This document shows positions 27,135-36,283 of a DNA stretch of 64,000 nt, piece by piece. Location: positions 62,001 to 126,000 of the forward strand of contig NZ_VMHN01000008.1 in assembly GCF_008795955.1 (NCBI RefSeq). The letters are read 5' to 3'. The stretch comes from Marinobacter denitrificans. GTDB lineage: Bacteria > Pseudomonadota > Gammaproteobacteria > Pseudomonadales > Oleiphilaceae. The position numbers were made by a program, and so were the translations under genes. Below the pieces are notes generated by a model. That model was given only the letters and a program-made list of their open reading frames with translations. It was not told where the DNA came from and ran no database searches. How positions within the stretch are numbered: the first letter of the stretch is position 1; every line of letters starts with the position of its first letter.

Positions 27135-28219
27135 CACCCTACCGTTTTTTTAAGCTCCCCGAAGTCATTTGAGGGCGCCATCTTGGCCCTATAGGCCTCC
27201 ATGGAAATCTTGCCAATCTGCGGCGTCAGCTTGCAGGTGCGTTTATCCCAGGGGTACTCCGCCTGGCGCTTCAGCCATTCGGCTCCTTCGCCCTGCTTCC
27301 AGGCATCCAGATCCAGGTCACGCCAGAACCGGGGATTCCGCCCGGTGCGCTGGTCATGTTCTGCCGTTACAGGGTCGAGGTGGCGAAAGGGTTCCAGTCT
27401 TGGCACGTCCGGCAGCGGCTGGGATACATCCATATAGCGCTGCAGCATGTCCCACAAGGCCAGGACTTCCTCCTTTGACGGCTCGACCCGGCTGAGGGAA
27501 GTTTGGCTAAACTGCTTGCCGGTATAGCGATGAACGAACATCAAACGGTAGAAGATGCCGCCATGCTGGACCACACGTTCCACGTAGGCATCAAACTCCT
27601 CAAAGGGCGCGGTCAGTTTCTTGCCTCCCGGCAGGGCAAAGCTGACCTCGCCTGTTTCCCGGTTGAAGGCGCTCTCGCCTGCGGCCAGGCCACGGTCCAG
27701 GAATTTCCCCAACAGCTTGTCGAATGGCCTCAGTAGTAGGGCGAAACCGCCCATAACCCAAGGCATGGTTTTAATGACTAGATAGAGAGATAAAGCTATC
27801 CAACCAAGAACGACAAAAAGGCCCCAGACAGACTTCAATAAGTGGGGTAAGTCGACCATTGCAGCGTAATATAAGGCTAGCATTCCACCCCCACCGACTA
27901 GCGCGGTGCCCCAAGCGTAGGGTATCAAAAGCAGAAAAGCCGAAAGGCCAACAAATGCCTTCCCATTAAGAAAACGGATCTGGAGTTGATCCCACCAGTC
28001 TCCGGATTCACAGTCATCCGGAGCGTTCTGGCCTTGATACTGGATGGCATCAACATCCTCGCAAACCCGTTGATAAGGTTCGATTATGGCGTAGTCGCCA
28101 AAAGGCAGAAGGTCTTCTCCCAGCCGTTCGCGTTTTACTGAAGGCGCTGGCAGGTTCGGAATCTGATCAGCCCGAAAGCCGCTCCTATCGTGACTATTTG
28201 TGTGGCCACTCTCACTCAC
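27134..28219 (-). CDS. Membrane protein, probable immunity factor for the T6SS effector
   Basis: I do not recognise a named family with certainty. The 361-residue product has a soluble N-terminus (1-85), hydrophobic segments at about 88-120, 130-150 and 152-163, and a long soluble C-terminal part (165-361) with the motif EYPWDKRTCKLTPQIG near the end. It starts at a GTG that overlaps the effector stop (GTGA), the last place in a vgrG-effector-immunity order. An inner-membrane immunity protein is expected for a pore-forming effector (TsiV2 plays this part for VasX). Function is inferred from position and topology. Bases 27781-27840 contain only 25 G/C of 60, low for this window. Confidence 0.65.
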   Translation of the reverse strand: MSESGHTNSHDRSGFRADQIPNLPAPSVKRERLGEDLLPFGDYAIIEPYQRVCEDVDAIQYQGQNAPDDCESGDWWDQLQIRFLNGKAFVGLSAFLLLIPYAWGTALVGGGGMLALYYAAMVDLPHLLKSVWGLFVVLGWIALSLYLVIKTMPWVMGGFALLLRPFDKLLGKFLDRGLAAGESAFNRETGEVSFALPGGKKLTAPFEEFDAYVERVVQHGGIFYRLMFVHRYTGKQFSQTSLSRVEPSKEEVLALWDMLQRYMDVSQPLPDVPRLEPFRHLDPVTAEHDQRTGRNPRFWRDLDLDAWKQGEGAEWLKRQAEYPWDKRTCKLTPQIGKISMEAYRAKMAPSNDFGELKKTVG

Positions 28220-31200
28220 ACGGCGACCTCTTTCACAATCCAGTAGGGTACTGGCTCATTTTCGAATGGATTGAAAACTTGACGCTGCTTATCAGGCAAC
28301 ACGCCGTGACGACCAGCGTCAAATGACTCATAAGCATCAAGCACTGGCATAGGAAGCCTAAACGCGCCAAGCTCACTTTCCACTCGAGCTTGTAAGACCA
28401 CTCTTAAACTGACAGTACGTCTTTCACTGTGGCCAAAAGCCCTGGTTTCACCGCCGACGAGATTTCGTTCGACGAGAAAGTGCACCAAGCTCTCTTCCGG
28501 TAAGGCAACCCACGCTATAATCTTCTGCAACGGAGTGTTCTTGGTCAAATTGAATTCATCGACCTGGCCAGCGGAAGTTTGCATTGTGGTATGGGTATAT
28601 TCCAGTTCCTGAATCCCAAGCCTCAAGTCTGGCTTCTTACTTCCAGATTTGTCCTTAGTTTGCCGGCCCAGCTTGAAACGACTGATGAGCGGGGACCTCA
28701 CCGTCACCCGGTAATCGTCTTGAGATGGGCCGTGGCCCTCAAACATCGCTTGTTCCGCGCCACTCAAGTCACCATAGCGCTTGGCGGATACCGTTACCGG
28801 GGAGATCTGGCTCAACAGCTGCGGAAAATAGACGGAATCGTCCGCAGGAAGCCCCTCATGATCTGGCCCAAGCCCCAAAGGTCCCTGCTTCAGCACTCGC
28901 TCAATCTCGCTGTCGGTGGCAATAGCTGCAAATATGCTGCCTCCCAGCACTACCCCCAACCCGAGCAATGCCCAGCCCCAACCGGGTACCGCCAGCAATC
29001 CGCTCAGTAGTGACGATGCCAAGAAAACGCTGCCGCCGGCCATTGCAAGTCCATGCCCAAGAGCAGCGTCTAAATCGCCTCTGCTAATACTATTTCGATA
29101 GTCCCAGGCGCTAACACCCACCATGAATCCACCGGCCAGGAAATTAACCAGCCCCATAGTTCTAACAATGGTTCCTGCCCCAACTATTAAAAGCCGCTTC
29201 TGGATAAGGGGACCAATTACTGGCACAGATTTCATTTCAAAGAGCGGCCGCAATATAACCTTTGAGACCAGTTTGCTATCCTCCAGCGAGCTTACTGCAT
29301 GAAGCTTCATCAGCGCTGCAGATAGGTCCAGGCCAGCCCCCAAGAATTTTGCAAACGAAACACCATAATCTCCGGATTTAGATCTACCCCACGCCCACAT
29401 CTCCGAAACAAGATTATATGCAGCCAACCCCACCAACACCCTCGATAAGCCCGGCCCATCAGCAAACGCCTTGGCCTTTTTCGCCCAATCAATTTTCAAA
29501 GCACTGAATTTTCGGGCTTCCGGATGATCCACGGGCAGTACAAACACCCAGGTATGAGCCGCTGCCTTAACAAGAGCTTCTCCGCCTTCATCAACCAATC
29601 GACTCGGGCTGGTCGACGCCACCCGTTTACCCGCTGCGTCTGTCCTGTCTGCAAACAGATAATCATTGCGCCTTGTCAGGACTTCACTCTGGCGGTCTGC
29701 ATCGGTAAGGCCAAAGGAGATTCCTTTTCCATGAACCCCAACTATGCTGTAACGCGTGAGATCAACCTCACCTCGGCGCATTACCTGCAACTCCCCGCCT
29801 AGATTGGGGTCGGCAATCTCGGCCACTGCTTTGACAGAAGTGAACACCCGGTCCAGTTTGATGGCCGCCAGGTCGTCGCTCTGACGTAAGTTTTCCACCG
29901 TTTTTAGAACGGCCGCACTCCACCCTCCCAACGCTGTTTTAACCATTCCCGCAGCGGTGCCTGGAGCACTGCTGGGAAGGGCCTGCGAGCCATTGCCGCT
30001 GTCAGAACCTGAGCCTTCTTCCTCCTGCGCCATTTGCTGGGCCAACGCGCTTATGGACGACAGGCCCGCGCCGTTTAAACGCTCCTCCGTCAGCGTATCC
30101 TGGTCACCCGCGAGTTCCTTTAATTGCGCCAGCACAGGAGGAAAGTCGCTGCTTGCGTTTCCACCGTCAGCCAAAGTGTCAATGAGACGGTTCTTTCCCA
30201 ACCCCTGCTGGAGCAACCGTGACAGGATGCCCGGTGACTCCAGGCCATGGGCATTCAACACGCCCGGGAGTTGTTGTGTGAGGTTTAACAGATCCGCCTG
30301 GAGCGCAAAAGCTTCGCATGGCCCCAAACCGTCGTCGTTGAGATAATCGTCACAGGTGGTGTCCAAGTCGCCACTATTGACCAGTGATTCAAGGGTTTCC
30401 AGGTGGACAGCGATTTCTTCGAGTACCTTCTGGCGCTCGGGATGGTCCAGAGTCTTGTGAAGCTTCTCCCGGTCCACCGCCGCTCTAAGGGTCTCAACCT
30501 GTTCGCTGGAAGCTGAAACTTGTGGATCGAACAATGCCTGACGTATCAGTGTGGCAGAGTGAATCAACGGTCGATCTTTAAGTGACAGGTCGATCGCATC
30601 AAGGTAATGCAGAGCCACGTGCAGTTGTGCCAGTGCATGGCGTAGGCGGAATAGCGGATCGGGGATGGCCACGCATACGATCGCGCTGTGCTCCCTGGCG
30701 CCAACCAAAGCGTCCTCTGCAGCTTCGGCCTGCAAATTCAGATCCGGAAGCTCCCGATCAGATTCCTCGTCATCCTCGGGAATTCGCTTCCATCGTTCGA
30801 CGACACGGGAGATCAATTCACCACTGTCCGGCCCCCGGAACTCAGAGGTGAATCCAGAGGGGTCCTTGAGCATCAGCTCAATGCCCAGGTCTCTGGGCCG
30901 CAAAGTGGGTACCGAAGTAATGGCTGAAGCCGGAAAACCGTTGTCGAAGTTCAGGCTGTCGTCCGTGGCGGCGGCCCAAGCTGGCGCGATGGATAAAGCC
31001 CGCTTTTCCAAAATGGCCGGGGCATCTTCCAGCTTTTCAATGTAAGCCCATGGCCACTGGATTTCATTGTAGGCAATCCGGCATTCGGAAAGCTCAAAGC
31101 GATTCTCCAGAAACACCGGCACCAGAAAATCGGTCACAGGTTTTCCAACAGGCAAACGGGGGGCGGTCTTATCCTGGCGGGAGGAAACGAGGTCGACCTC

Positions 31201-31566
31201 GCTTAGGGTGCCTTCCGGATCGATTTCGAATTCGCGCCAAAGCGCATCGCGCCGGAACACGTAAAGATAGCCTGGTCGCATAAGGGAAACAGCTCGGCCA
31301 CCGAAGATCGTCACGCCACTGGACTCAATGGGGCGTTTGCGATGGATTTCAGCAACCGGACAAACACTCATCAGCGTATTGCCCAGCTCACCTTCCGGCT
31401 TTTCTTCGGTGGTTTGCCAGTCATCCAGAACTGGTACCATGAAGGAGCCGCCCTCTTGCGTGGGAATGGCAAGCGCCATTCCCGCAGGCTCGCCCTTGTC
31501 GTTTTCCGCCCTCAGGCGGACCGTTTTCTCAAGCGGTTCACTTTTGAGGTTTAGAGGTTGATTCAT
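28216..31566 (-). CDS. T6SS effector with VasX-like N-terminal region, probably pore-forming
   Basis: The 1116-residue product resembles VasX-type effectors. The N-terminal region contains MRPGYLYVFRRD at about residues 96-107, the hallmark I associate with the VasX N-terminal domain. The middle (about 230-660) is helical and charged. Two or more strongly hydrophobic segments lie at about 792-822 and 839-883, rich in Gly/Ala/Leu, and a soluble tail of about 230 residues ends FENEPVPYWIVKEVAV. This fits a membrane-permeabilising toxin loaded on VgrG. An AAGGAGGG precedes the ATG, which overlaps the vgrG stop (ATGA). There is no signal peptide. Family assignment rests on motif and layout, not on a search. 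Confidence 0.75.
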   Translation of the reverse strand: MNQPLNLKSEPLEKTVRLRAENDKGEPAGMALAIPTQEGGSFMVPVLDDWQTTEEKPEGELGNTLMSVCPVAEIHRKRPIESSGVTIFGGRAVSLMRPGYLYVFRRDALWREFEIDPEGTLSEVDLVSSRQDKTAPRLPVGKPVTDFLVPVFLENRFELSECRIAYNEIQWPWAYIEKLEDAPAILEKRALSIAPAWAAATDDSLNFDNGFPASAITSVPTLRPRDLGIELMLKDPSGFTSEFRGPDSGELISRVVERWKRIPEDDEESDRELPDLNLQAEAAEDALVGAREHSAIVCVAIPDPLFRLRHALAQLHVALHYLDAIDLSLKDRPLIHSATLIRQALFDPQVSASSEQVETLRAAVDREKLHKTLDHPERQKVLEEIAVHLETLESLVNSGDLDTTCDDYLNDDGLGPCEAFALQADLLNLTQQLPGVLNAHGLESPGILSRLLQQGLGKNRLIDTLADGGNASSDFPPVLAQLKELAGDQDTLTEERLNGAGLSSISALAQQMAQEEEGSGSDSGNGSQALPSSAPGTAAGMVKTALGGWSAAVLKTVENLRQSDDLAAIKLDRVFTSVKAVAEIADPNLGGELQVMRRGEVDLTRYSIVGVHGKGISFGLTDADRQSEVLTRRNDYLFADRTDAAGKRVASTSPSRLVDEGGEALVKAAAHTWVFVLPVDHPEARKFSALKIDWAKKAKAFADGPGLSRVLVGLAAYNLVSEMWAWGRSKSGDYGVSFAKFLGAGLDLSAALMKLHAVSSLEDSKLVSKVILRPLFEMKSVPVIGPLIQKRLLIVGAGTIVRTMGLVNFLAGGFMVGVSAWDYRNSISRGDLDAALGHGLAMAGGSVFLASSLLSGLLAVPGWGWALLGLGVVLGGSIFAAIATDSEIERVLKQGPLGLGPDHEGLPADDSVYFPQLLSQISPVTVSAKRYGDLSGAEQAMFEGHGPSQDDYRVTVRSPLISRFKLGRQTKDKSGSKKPDLRLGIQELEYTHTTMQTSAGQVDEFNLTKNTPLQKIIAWVALPEESLVHFLVERNLVGGETRAFGHSERRTVSLRVVLQARVESELGAFRLPMPVLDAYESFDAGRHGVLPDKQRQVFNPFENEPVPYWIVKEVAV

Positions 31567-33764
31567 GCCGTACCCTCCTTACCGGATGCCAATGCACTTT
31601 TCACCATTTCATCGTCGGTGCCCCGGCCCCGAATATCGACCAGCCGACCAGATTCGTCGACAACAGAACTTTCTCCTGAGGCACCATTGGCTTTCGCCGA
31701 AGAGCCGCCAAAGGGTGTAGACCCGGCGCTGCTGGCGAACTGAGCAGTAGCGCTAGTGGCATTACCGGGCTGGGCGTTGGCTCGAGTGGTGGTTTCGGCC
31801 AACGCATCCTGCGTAACTTTGGCGCCTGTCGCTGGTTCGATGAGATCGGGCCGCTCAGGCATTTGTGCCCCAACGTCGGTTCCACTCCCCGGCCCACCCC
31901 CGGAATTCATCTTCACCATGGGCCCGCACACGGTCACACCACTGGGGTCAACCTTCACAAAGCTGCCACCGGCCTTGAGGGTCACTTCCGCACCCGCTTC
32001 TATAACGATTTTCATACCGGCCTTGTGGTGGATTTCGCTGCCGGCTTCGATGAGTTGGTTCTTGCCCTGTTTGCTGTGGTGGCTGCCGTTAACGGTGAGG
32101 CTGGCGTCGCCACCGATGGATTCCCGCTTCTCGCCATCCACCGTGTTGTGATCATTGCCCTTGATGTGGGCCTTGCGGTGGTTGTCCACGGTGAGGTGGC
32201 TGTCATTCTTGATGACTTCGGTGCGATTGTTTTCGGTCAGCGAGTCCAGGTCTTTCTGGGCGTGGATGTAGATCTGCTCCTTGTCCGCTTCGTCCTCAAA
32301 CCTCAGTTCGTTACTGCCCTCGCCCTTGTGGGTCTGGGTCCTGAGGGTGGTTCTGGTCTTGTGTTCCGGCAGCGCATAGGGCGGCGTGTTGGTGGCGTGG
32401 TAGGTTCTGCCGGTGATGATGGGCTGGTCCGGGTCGCCGTCCAGGAAGGAGACGATGACTTCATTGCCGATTCGCGGCAGTGCCATGAATCCATACTGGC
32501 CGCCGGCCCAGCCCTGGCTCACCCTGAGCCAGGCGCTGCTGTGTTCGTCGTTCTTGCTGTATCGGTCCCAGGGGAATCGCACTTTGACGCGTCCGTGTTC
32601 GTCGCAGTGAATCTCTTCGCCGGCCGGACCCGTAACAATCGCGATCTGGGGGCCGTCCATCAATGGGCGGTGTTCCACCTGGGGGCGCCAAGTGCGGTCC
32701 GCGGGAATGGCGTTGAACGCATTGTGGTAGGTGGTGGCACCACCGCCGCTGTCTTCTTCCAGGGCCTGGGGCTGTTCGCCGGTGTGGGTGATGCTGGTAA
32801 ACAGCCATTCCCGGTTCAGTTTGGGATTATCGTGTTCGGTGAGTTCGACTTTGGCACCCACGGTGAAGTCGGGGCGGTTGCTCTGGCCGTTGGCCGTTGT
32901 TGCATCGTTTCTCAGGGCATCCAGGCGATTTTCGGTGAACGGCTGGCCGCTGGCGTCAGCCTTGAACCGGCCGGGGTAGTCGTAGTGCTGGTAGTCTTCG
33001 CGCTGGGCATCCAGTTTGTCGGCCTGCTGCTCGTGCATTAATGCGTAAGCCGGGTTCTTGAAGGTGTAGTCCTTCATAGCCACGGAGGCGGCCTTGATCC
33101 GCTCCCGGTAACTGAACTGGAAGATAGCGCTCTGGCGACTGCTGCCACCGGCCTTGCCGTTGTATTCCACCGGTTCCAGTCTTGGGGCATCGCCATGGTG
33201 GTCAGCGATGATCAGGGCCGGTTGGTCGTTGCCTTCTACGTCGCCGTGGTTGTAGCGGTAGTGCCAGCCTTCTTCAGCCGACAGCCTCTCCATAAAGGTC
33301 AGGTCGCTTTCCCGATGCTGGACACAGTATTCCCGTTCTTCGGGCGTGCGTTTAAGATCAAACACGGTGTCGATAATGCCCCGCTCTTCCAGCAGGGTGC
33401 GTACGATGACGTCCGTACTCTGGGTTTGGAAGATGCGGCTGTTGTGCATCAGGCCCAGGCGCCAGAGCGGGGGCTGGACGATGACTTCGTAGCGGGTGCG
33501 GCGGTGGCCGGAATCGCCCCGGGCAAATTCGTTGACCACGCCGTGGAAACGCCGCAGGGGGATGCCGTCCTGCCAGACCACCAGTTCCACGGGCTGCTCC
33601 AGGACTTCTTCAGGGGCAATATCCGGCGAAGTACTGGCCAGTTCCAGCTTGCAGTGGCACAGCTTTGAGAGATGTTCGGTCAGTTCGAAACGGACGACCA
33701 CGAACAGGTCTTTGGGGAGTTGGCCAAGGGTGGCCGTGAACTGCAGTCCGGTTGCCTGAGGCAT
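31563..33764 (-). CDS. Type VI secretion spike protein VgrG (TssI)
   Basis: VgrG trimers form the spike of the type VI secretion tube and carry effectors into target cells. The 733-residue product has the gp27-like N-terminal half (residues 1-380; FHGVVNEFARGDSG, LEERGIIDTVFDL) and the gp5 OB-fold (HCDEHGRVKVRFPWDRYS, RVSQGWAGGQYGFMALPRIG). The beta-helix spike (about 490-620) is built of short repeats such as KNDSHLTVDNHRKAHIKGND and IVIEAGAEVTLKAGG. A C-terminal extension of about 100 residues, rich in Ala/Ser/Thr, may dock the effector. No other T6SS core genes and no PAAR gene lie in the window, so this is an orphan vgrG module. Confidence 0.95.
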   Translation of the reverse strand: MPQATGLQFTATLGQLPKDLFVVVRFELTEHLSKLCHCKLELASTSPDIAPEEVLEQPVELVVWQDGIPLRRFHGVVNEFARGDSGHRRTRYEVIVQPPLWRLGLMHNSRIFQTQSTDVIVRTLLEERGIIDTVFDLKRTPEEREYCVQHRESDLTFMERLSAEEGWHYRYNHGDVEGNDQPALIIADHHGDAPRLEPVEYNGKAGGSSRQSAIFQFSYRERIKAASVAMKDYTFKNPAYALMHEQQADKLDAQREDYQHYDYPGRFKADASGQPFTENRLDALRNDATTANGQSNRPDFTVGAKVELTEHDNPKLNREWLFTSITHTGEQPQALEEDSGGGATTYHNAFNAIPADRTWRPQVEHRPLMDGPQIAIVTGPAGEEIHCDEHGRVKVRFPWDRYSKNDEHSSAWLRVSQGWAGGQYGFMALPRIGNEVIVSFLDGDPDQPIITGRTYHATNTPPYALPEHKTRTTLRTQTHKGEGSNELRFEDEADKEQIYIHAQKDLDSLTENNRTEVIKNDSHLTVDNHRKAHIKGNDHNTVDGEKRESIGGDASLTVNGSHHSKQGKNQLIEAGSEIHHKAGMKIVIEAGAEVTLKAGGSFVKVDPSGVTVCGPMVKMNSGGGPGSGTDVGAQMPERPDLIEPATGAKVTQDALAETTTRANAQPGNATSATAQFASSAGSTPFGGSSAKANGASGESSVVDESGRLVDIRGRGTDDEMVKSALASGKEGTA

Positions 33765-33873
33765 GTCTTCGATCCCTGAAGAAATTAATGTCGTTCGCTC
33801 GTCCTGAGCGGAGATGGAATTATATACGTAAATTGACTGGCATTAACAGGCCAGCCAGCGTGCCAATAAACGA

Positions 33874-34680
33874 TTAATAACCCGAACTGTTGCTGTCCAG
33901 ATTGAATACGAAATCCGTAGCTCTGCTGACTTCCGTGGTGAAATCTCCTGAAGGCAGCAACTCGAACCAGCGATAACCGGGTGCCTTATCCTCAACTGAA
34001 AATTCTACTGAACCGGCAGTGAACTGGATGCAAGTGGATGGTGTGGCTAGCAGGCGAATGCCATTGCGGGTCTGATCCAGTTCCTGGTGAATATGCCCCC
34101 AAAGTACGATTTTTACCTGAGGGAAGCGGTCCACCACTCGCCAAAAAGCATCGCGGTTACGCAGTCCGATCGGTGACATCCATTTAGTATCAATTTCAAT
34201 GGGATGGTGGTGAAGAGCAATGAGGGACGGAAGATCAGGATTCTGGCTAAGGGTGTCTTCGAGGAAGGTCAGTTCCGACTCCGCCAGCTCGCCAAAAACC
34301 TTGCCGGGGACTGAAGTATCCAAAAGCACAAACTGCCAGCCACCCTGAACAATACGGCGCTCATCGGCTCGCCTTTCTGCCGCAATACGGCTCAGCAACG
34401 GTGAATCATCATGGTTGCCCGCCATCCAGACCGAGGGGCAACGAAACACTTTCAGTTTGTCACCAAAAAACCGGTAGGCTTCTTCAGTGGCGTCCTGGGC
34501 GATGTCCCCGGTCGCGAGAATGAGATCCGGCTGGCCATGATCATGAAGCGCATGCGCGATAACGGCATCCAGACTGTCTCTTGTATTGACACCCAGCAGC
34601 TCACCGCCCGGATCGGCCATCAGGTGCGGGTCGGTCAATTGTAGCACCCGGAGGGCACGCCGGTTGTCGTTCTCAGTCAT
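33874..34680 (-). CDS. cpdA: 3',5'-cyclic AMP phosphodiesterase CpdA
   Basis: CpdA hydrolyses cAMP to AMP and so limits CRP signalling. The 268-residue metallophosphoesterase has all metal-binding blocks: LTDPHL (DxH), ATGDIAQD, MAGNHDD, ALHHHPIE and WGHIHQE. The order nudF-DUF1249-cpdA matches E. coli nudF-yqiB-cpdA, which supports the name. It lies 196 bases after the DUF1249 gene, so it may also have its own promoter in 34681-34876. Confidence 0.93.
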   Translation of the reverse strand: MTENDNRRALRVLQLTDPHLMADPGGELLGVNTRDSLDAVIAHALHDHGQPDLILATGDIAQDATEEAYRFFGDKLKVFRCPSVWMAGNHDDSPLLSRIAAERRADERRIVQGGWQFVLLDTSVPGKVFGELAESELTFLEDTLSQNPDLPSLIALHHHPIEIDTKWMSPIGLRNRDAFWRVVDRFPQVKIVLWGHIHQELDQTRNGIRLLATPSTCIQFTAGSVEFSVEDKAPGYRWFELLPSGDFTTEVSRATDFVFNLDSNSSGY

Positions 34681-34876
34681 GGCACTCGTGTTTCTTGCGT
34701 TTTCGCAACACTCACCGGTGATGCAGGCATAGTGGCAGATTATGCAGTTTTTACGACTGCATCCAGAATATTCATCACATTCTGTTCAGGCTTTTAAGCC
34801 TAATTGCCTGTTTTGACAACTCTCGCACACTCTGCGAGGCACTTTATGCCAATAACTGCGGGGCAAACATACAACC

Positions 34877-35362
34877 TTAGTCCACGCCTTCCCCGGCGGA
34901 CCAGGCGGCGTGCTCCATGGGAAGGTGCCCGAACCGCAGACAGTAATCCAGCCAGTCGGCCAGAAAACTGTTGACCTGTACTTTCTCGTCGGGATGGTGC
35001 ATGAAGCGGTTCGGGTAGTCATTCACCGGGGCGATATGCCGGTCACGGTAGCAACTGATCACCTCGGCCATGTTGGCGTCGTGGTAGACCCGAACGGTCA
35101 ACTGGGGATTATTCAGCCAGCGCCCGGAATTGTGCACCTGCTCAAGCAGGAGGGTTTCGGTAAACTTTGTAGTTTGCAGCACCTCTATGCGTACGCGCCC
35201 GAGATACTGGTCCTCGCGATGAAGTTCAAATTCACAGACCGGTTGGCCTTTGGCCTCCAGCTTCCGCAATCGGTGAAGGCGCATGTAGTTACCATCACAC
35301 AGCGCGCCGAAACGTCGTAAATCCGGAACATAGCGCCGGGGTTTCATCACCCATTCTGTCAT
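34877..35362 (-). CDS. DUF1249 protein (YqiB family)
   Basis: The 161-residue product belongs to the YqiB/DUF1249 family of unknown function (pattern YVPDLRRFGALCDGNYMRL near the start and HHPDEKVQVNSFLADWLDYC near the end). Its ATG comes one base after the nudF stop, with a GGAG about 5 bases upstream, so translation is coupled to nudF. An ATG five codons further in (MKPRRY) is an alternative closer to the E. coli start. The nudF-yqiB-cpdA order is conserved with Enterobacteria. Confidence 0.9.
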   Translation of the reverse strand: MTEWVMKPRRYVPDLRRFGALCDGNYMRLHRLRKLEAKGQPVCEFELHREDQYLGRVRIEVLQTTKFTETLLLEQVHNSGRWLNNPQLTVRVYHDANMAEVISCYRDRHIAPVNDYPNRFMHHPDEKVQVNSFLADWLDYCLRFGHLPMEHAAWSAGEGVD

Positions 35363-35363
35363 A

Positions 35364-35981
35364 TCAGCTCCAACCTTCCCGCAAGCGCGGGCGATTCAAC
35401 TGCAACCACTGCAACGCGATAATTGCTGCAGCGTTATTGATACGTCCATCATAAATCATTGCGATGGCCTCGTCGGCACTGAACACGTGGGCACGGATAT
35501 CTTCGTGTTCGTGTTCCATTCCAAACAGGCCGCCTGCGGATTCGGTGCTGATGCGACCACAGTAGAGATGTATCAGTTCCGTACTTCCCCCGGGGGACAC
35601 CAGGTAGTCGCAGATCTTGTCCAGCGGTTTGAACGTCAGGCCAGCTTCTTCCTGACCTTCACGCTGGGCTACTTCTTCCGGCGACTCGCCGTCTTCGTTC
35701 ATGCCGGCCACGAGCTCCAGCAACCAGGGGGACTGGTCACGGCCAAGGGCGCCAAGGCGGAACTGTTCAAGAAGGACGACTTCATCACGGTCGGGGTCGT
35801 AGGGTAATACGCAGGTGGCGTCGCCGCGGATGAAGAGTTCCCGGGTGAAGGTGGGCATTTCCCTGCCATCGAAGCGCGGGTGTGTCAGCCAGAGCTTGTC
35901 CATGCGGAAGAAGCCCTGGAAGACGGTTTCGCGTTTTTCGATCTTGACGTCGCTGTCTTTAAACTGGAACGGTTCGGTCAT
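35364..35981 (-). CDS. nudF: ADP-ribose pyrophosphatase NudF
   Basis: NudF cleaves ADP-ribose to AMP and ribose 5-phosphate. From the ATG at 35981 the product is 205 residues (E. coli about 209) and has the Nudix box GMNEDGESPEEVAQREGQEE followed by AGL. It also has the ADP-sugar subfamily's SPGGSTELIH (Pro/Gly motif after the box). An in-frame ATG at 36047 would add 22 residues without family match, so the shorter start is preferred. The upstream 443 bases hold the repeats described separately, so the promoter must be within or beyond them. Confidence 0.93.
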   Translation of the reverse strand: MTEPFQFKDSDVKIEKRETVFQGFFRMDKLWLTHPRFDGREMPTFTRELFIRGDATCVLPYDPDRDEVVLLEQFRLGALGRDQSPWLLELVAGMNEDGESPEEVAQREGQEEAGLTFKPLDKICDYLVSPGGSTELIHLYCGRISTESAGGLFGMEHEHEDIRAHVFSADEAIAMIYDGRINNAAAIIALQWLQLNRPRLREGWS

Positions 35982-36075
35982 TACTGGTTTCAGATCCGTT
36001 TTTGAGAACGATTCTGAACGATAGCCGGTGTTTTGGTTTGGGTGCAAGCCTTCTTGCTGGCCATCTTGAGTGCAA

Positions 36076-36185
36076 GGCCACGGTGGGGCGATCCTCCCAA
36101 AACACGCTCAAGCCCATCCGTGGGGCGCTTGGGCTCCGCCATCCATGGCTCCGCACAGTTTTGGGAGGATCGCCCCACCGCGGCC
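36076..36185 (-). repeat. 110-nt three-way-junction element, copy 2
   Basis: Arms 36076-36103 and 36158-36185 pair at 27 of 28 positions (one A-C mismatch) and enclose a 54-nt core (36104-36157). The core lies in the minus orientation relative to copies 1 and 3. Inner stems are GCCA/TGGC (36138-36141 / 36146-36149) and CAAGC/GCTTG (36109-36113 / 36127-36131). Thirty of the first 31 core bases equal copy 1. It sits about 95 bases ahead of nudF. Confidence 0.85.
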
Positions 36186-36198
36186 CCGAGCGTTAGTG

Positions 36199-36253
36199 GT
36201 AGGTCGGATTACGGCTTCGCCTTTTATGCCCTTCACGGGTAAATCCGACCTAC
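36199..36253. repeat. REP-like palindrome GTAGGTCGGATT ... AATCCGACCTAC
   Basis: A perfect 12-base inverted repeat (36199-36210 and 36242-36253) encloses 31 variable bases. The same GGTCGGATTAC sequence recurs at 56798-56825 and, as one half only, at 21917-21929. The shape fits a REP doublet. It lies between copies 2 and 3 of the 110-nt element. Confidence 0.7.
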
Positions 36254-36283
36254 GCTCTGAGCGATTACTGCCAAAGCCAGATT

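Noticed and set aside
31863..33041. 392-residue open frame antisense to vgrG
   Set aside because: Shadow of the repetitive VgrG spike region; Val/Gly-rich with no recognisable motif.
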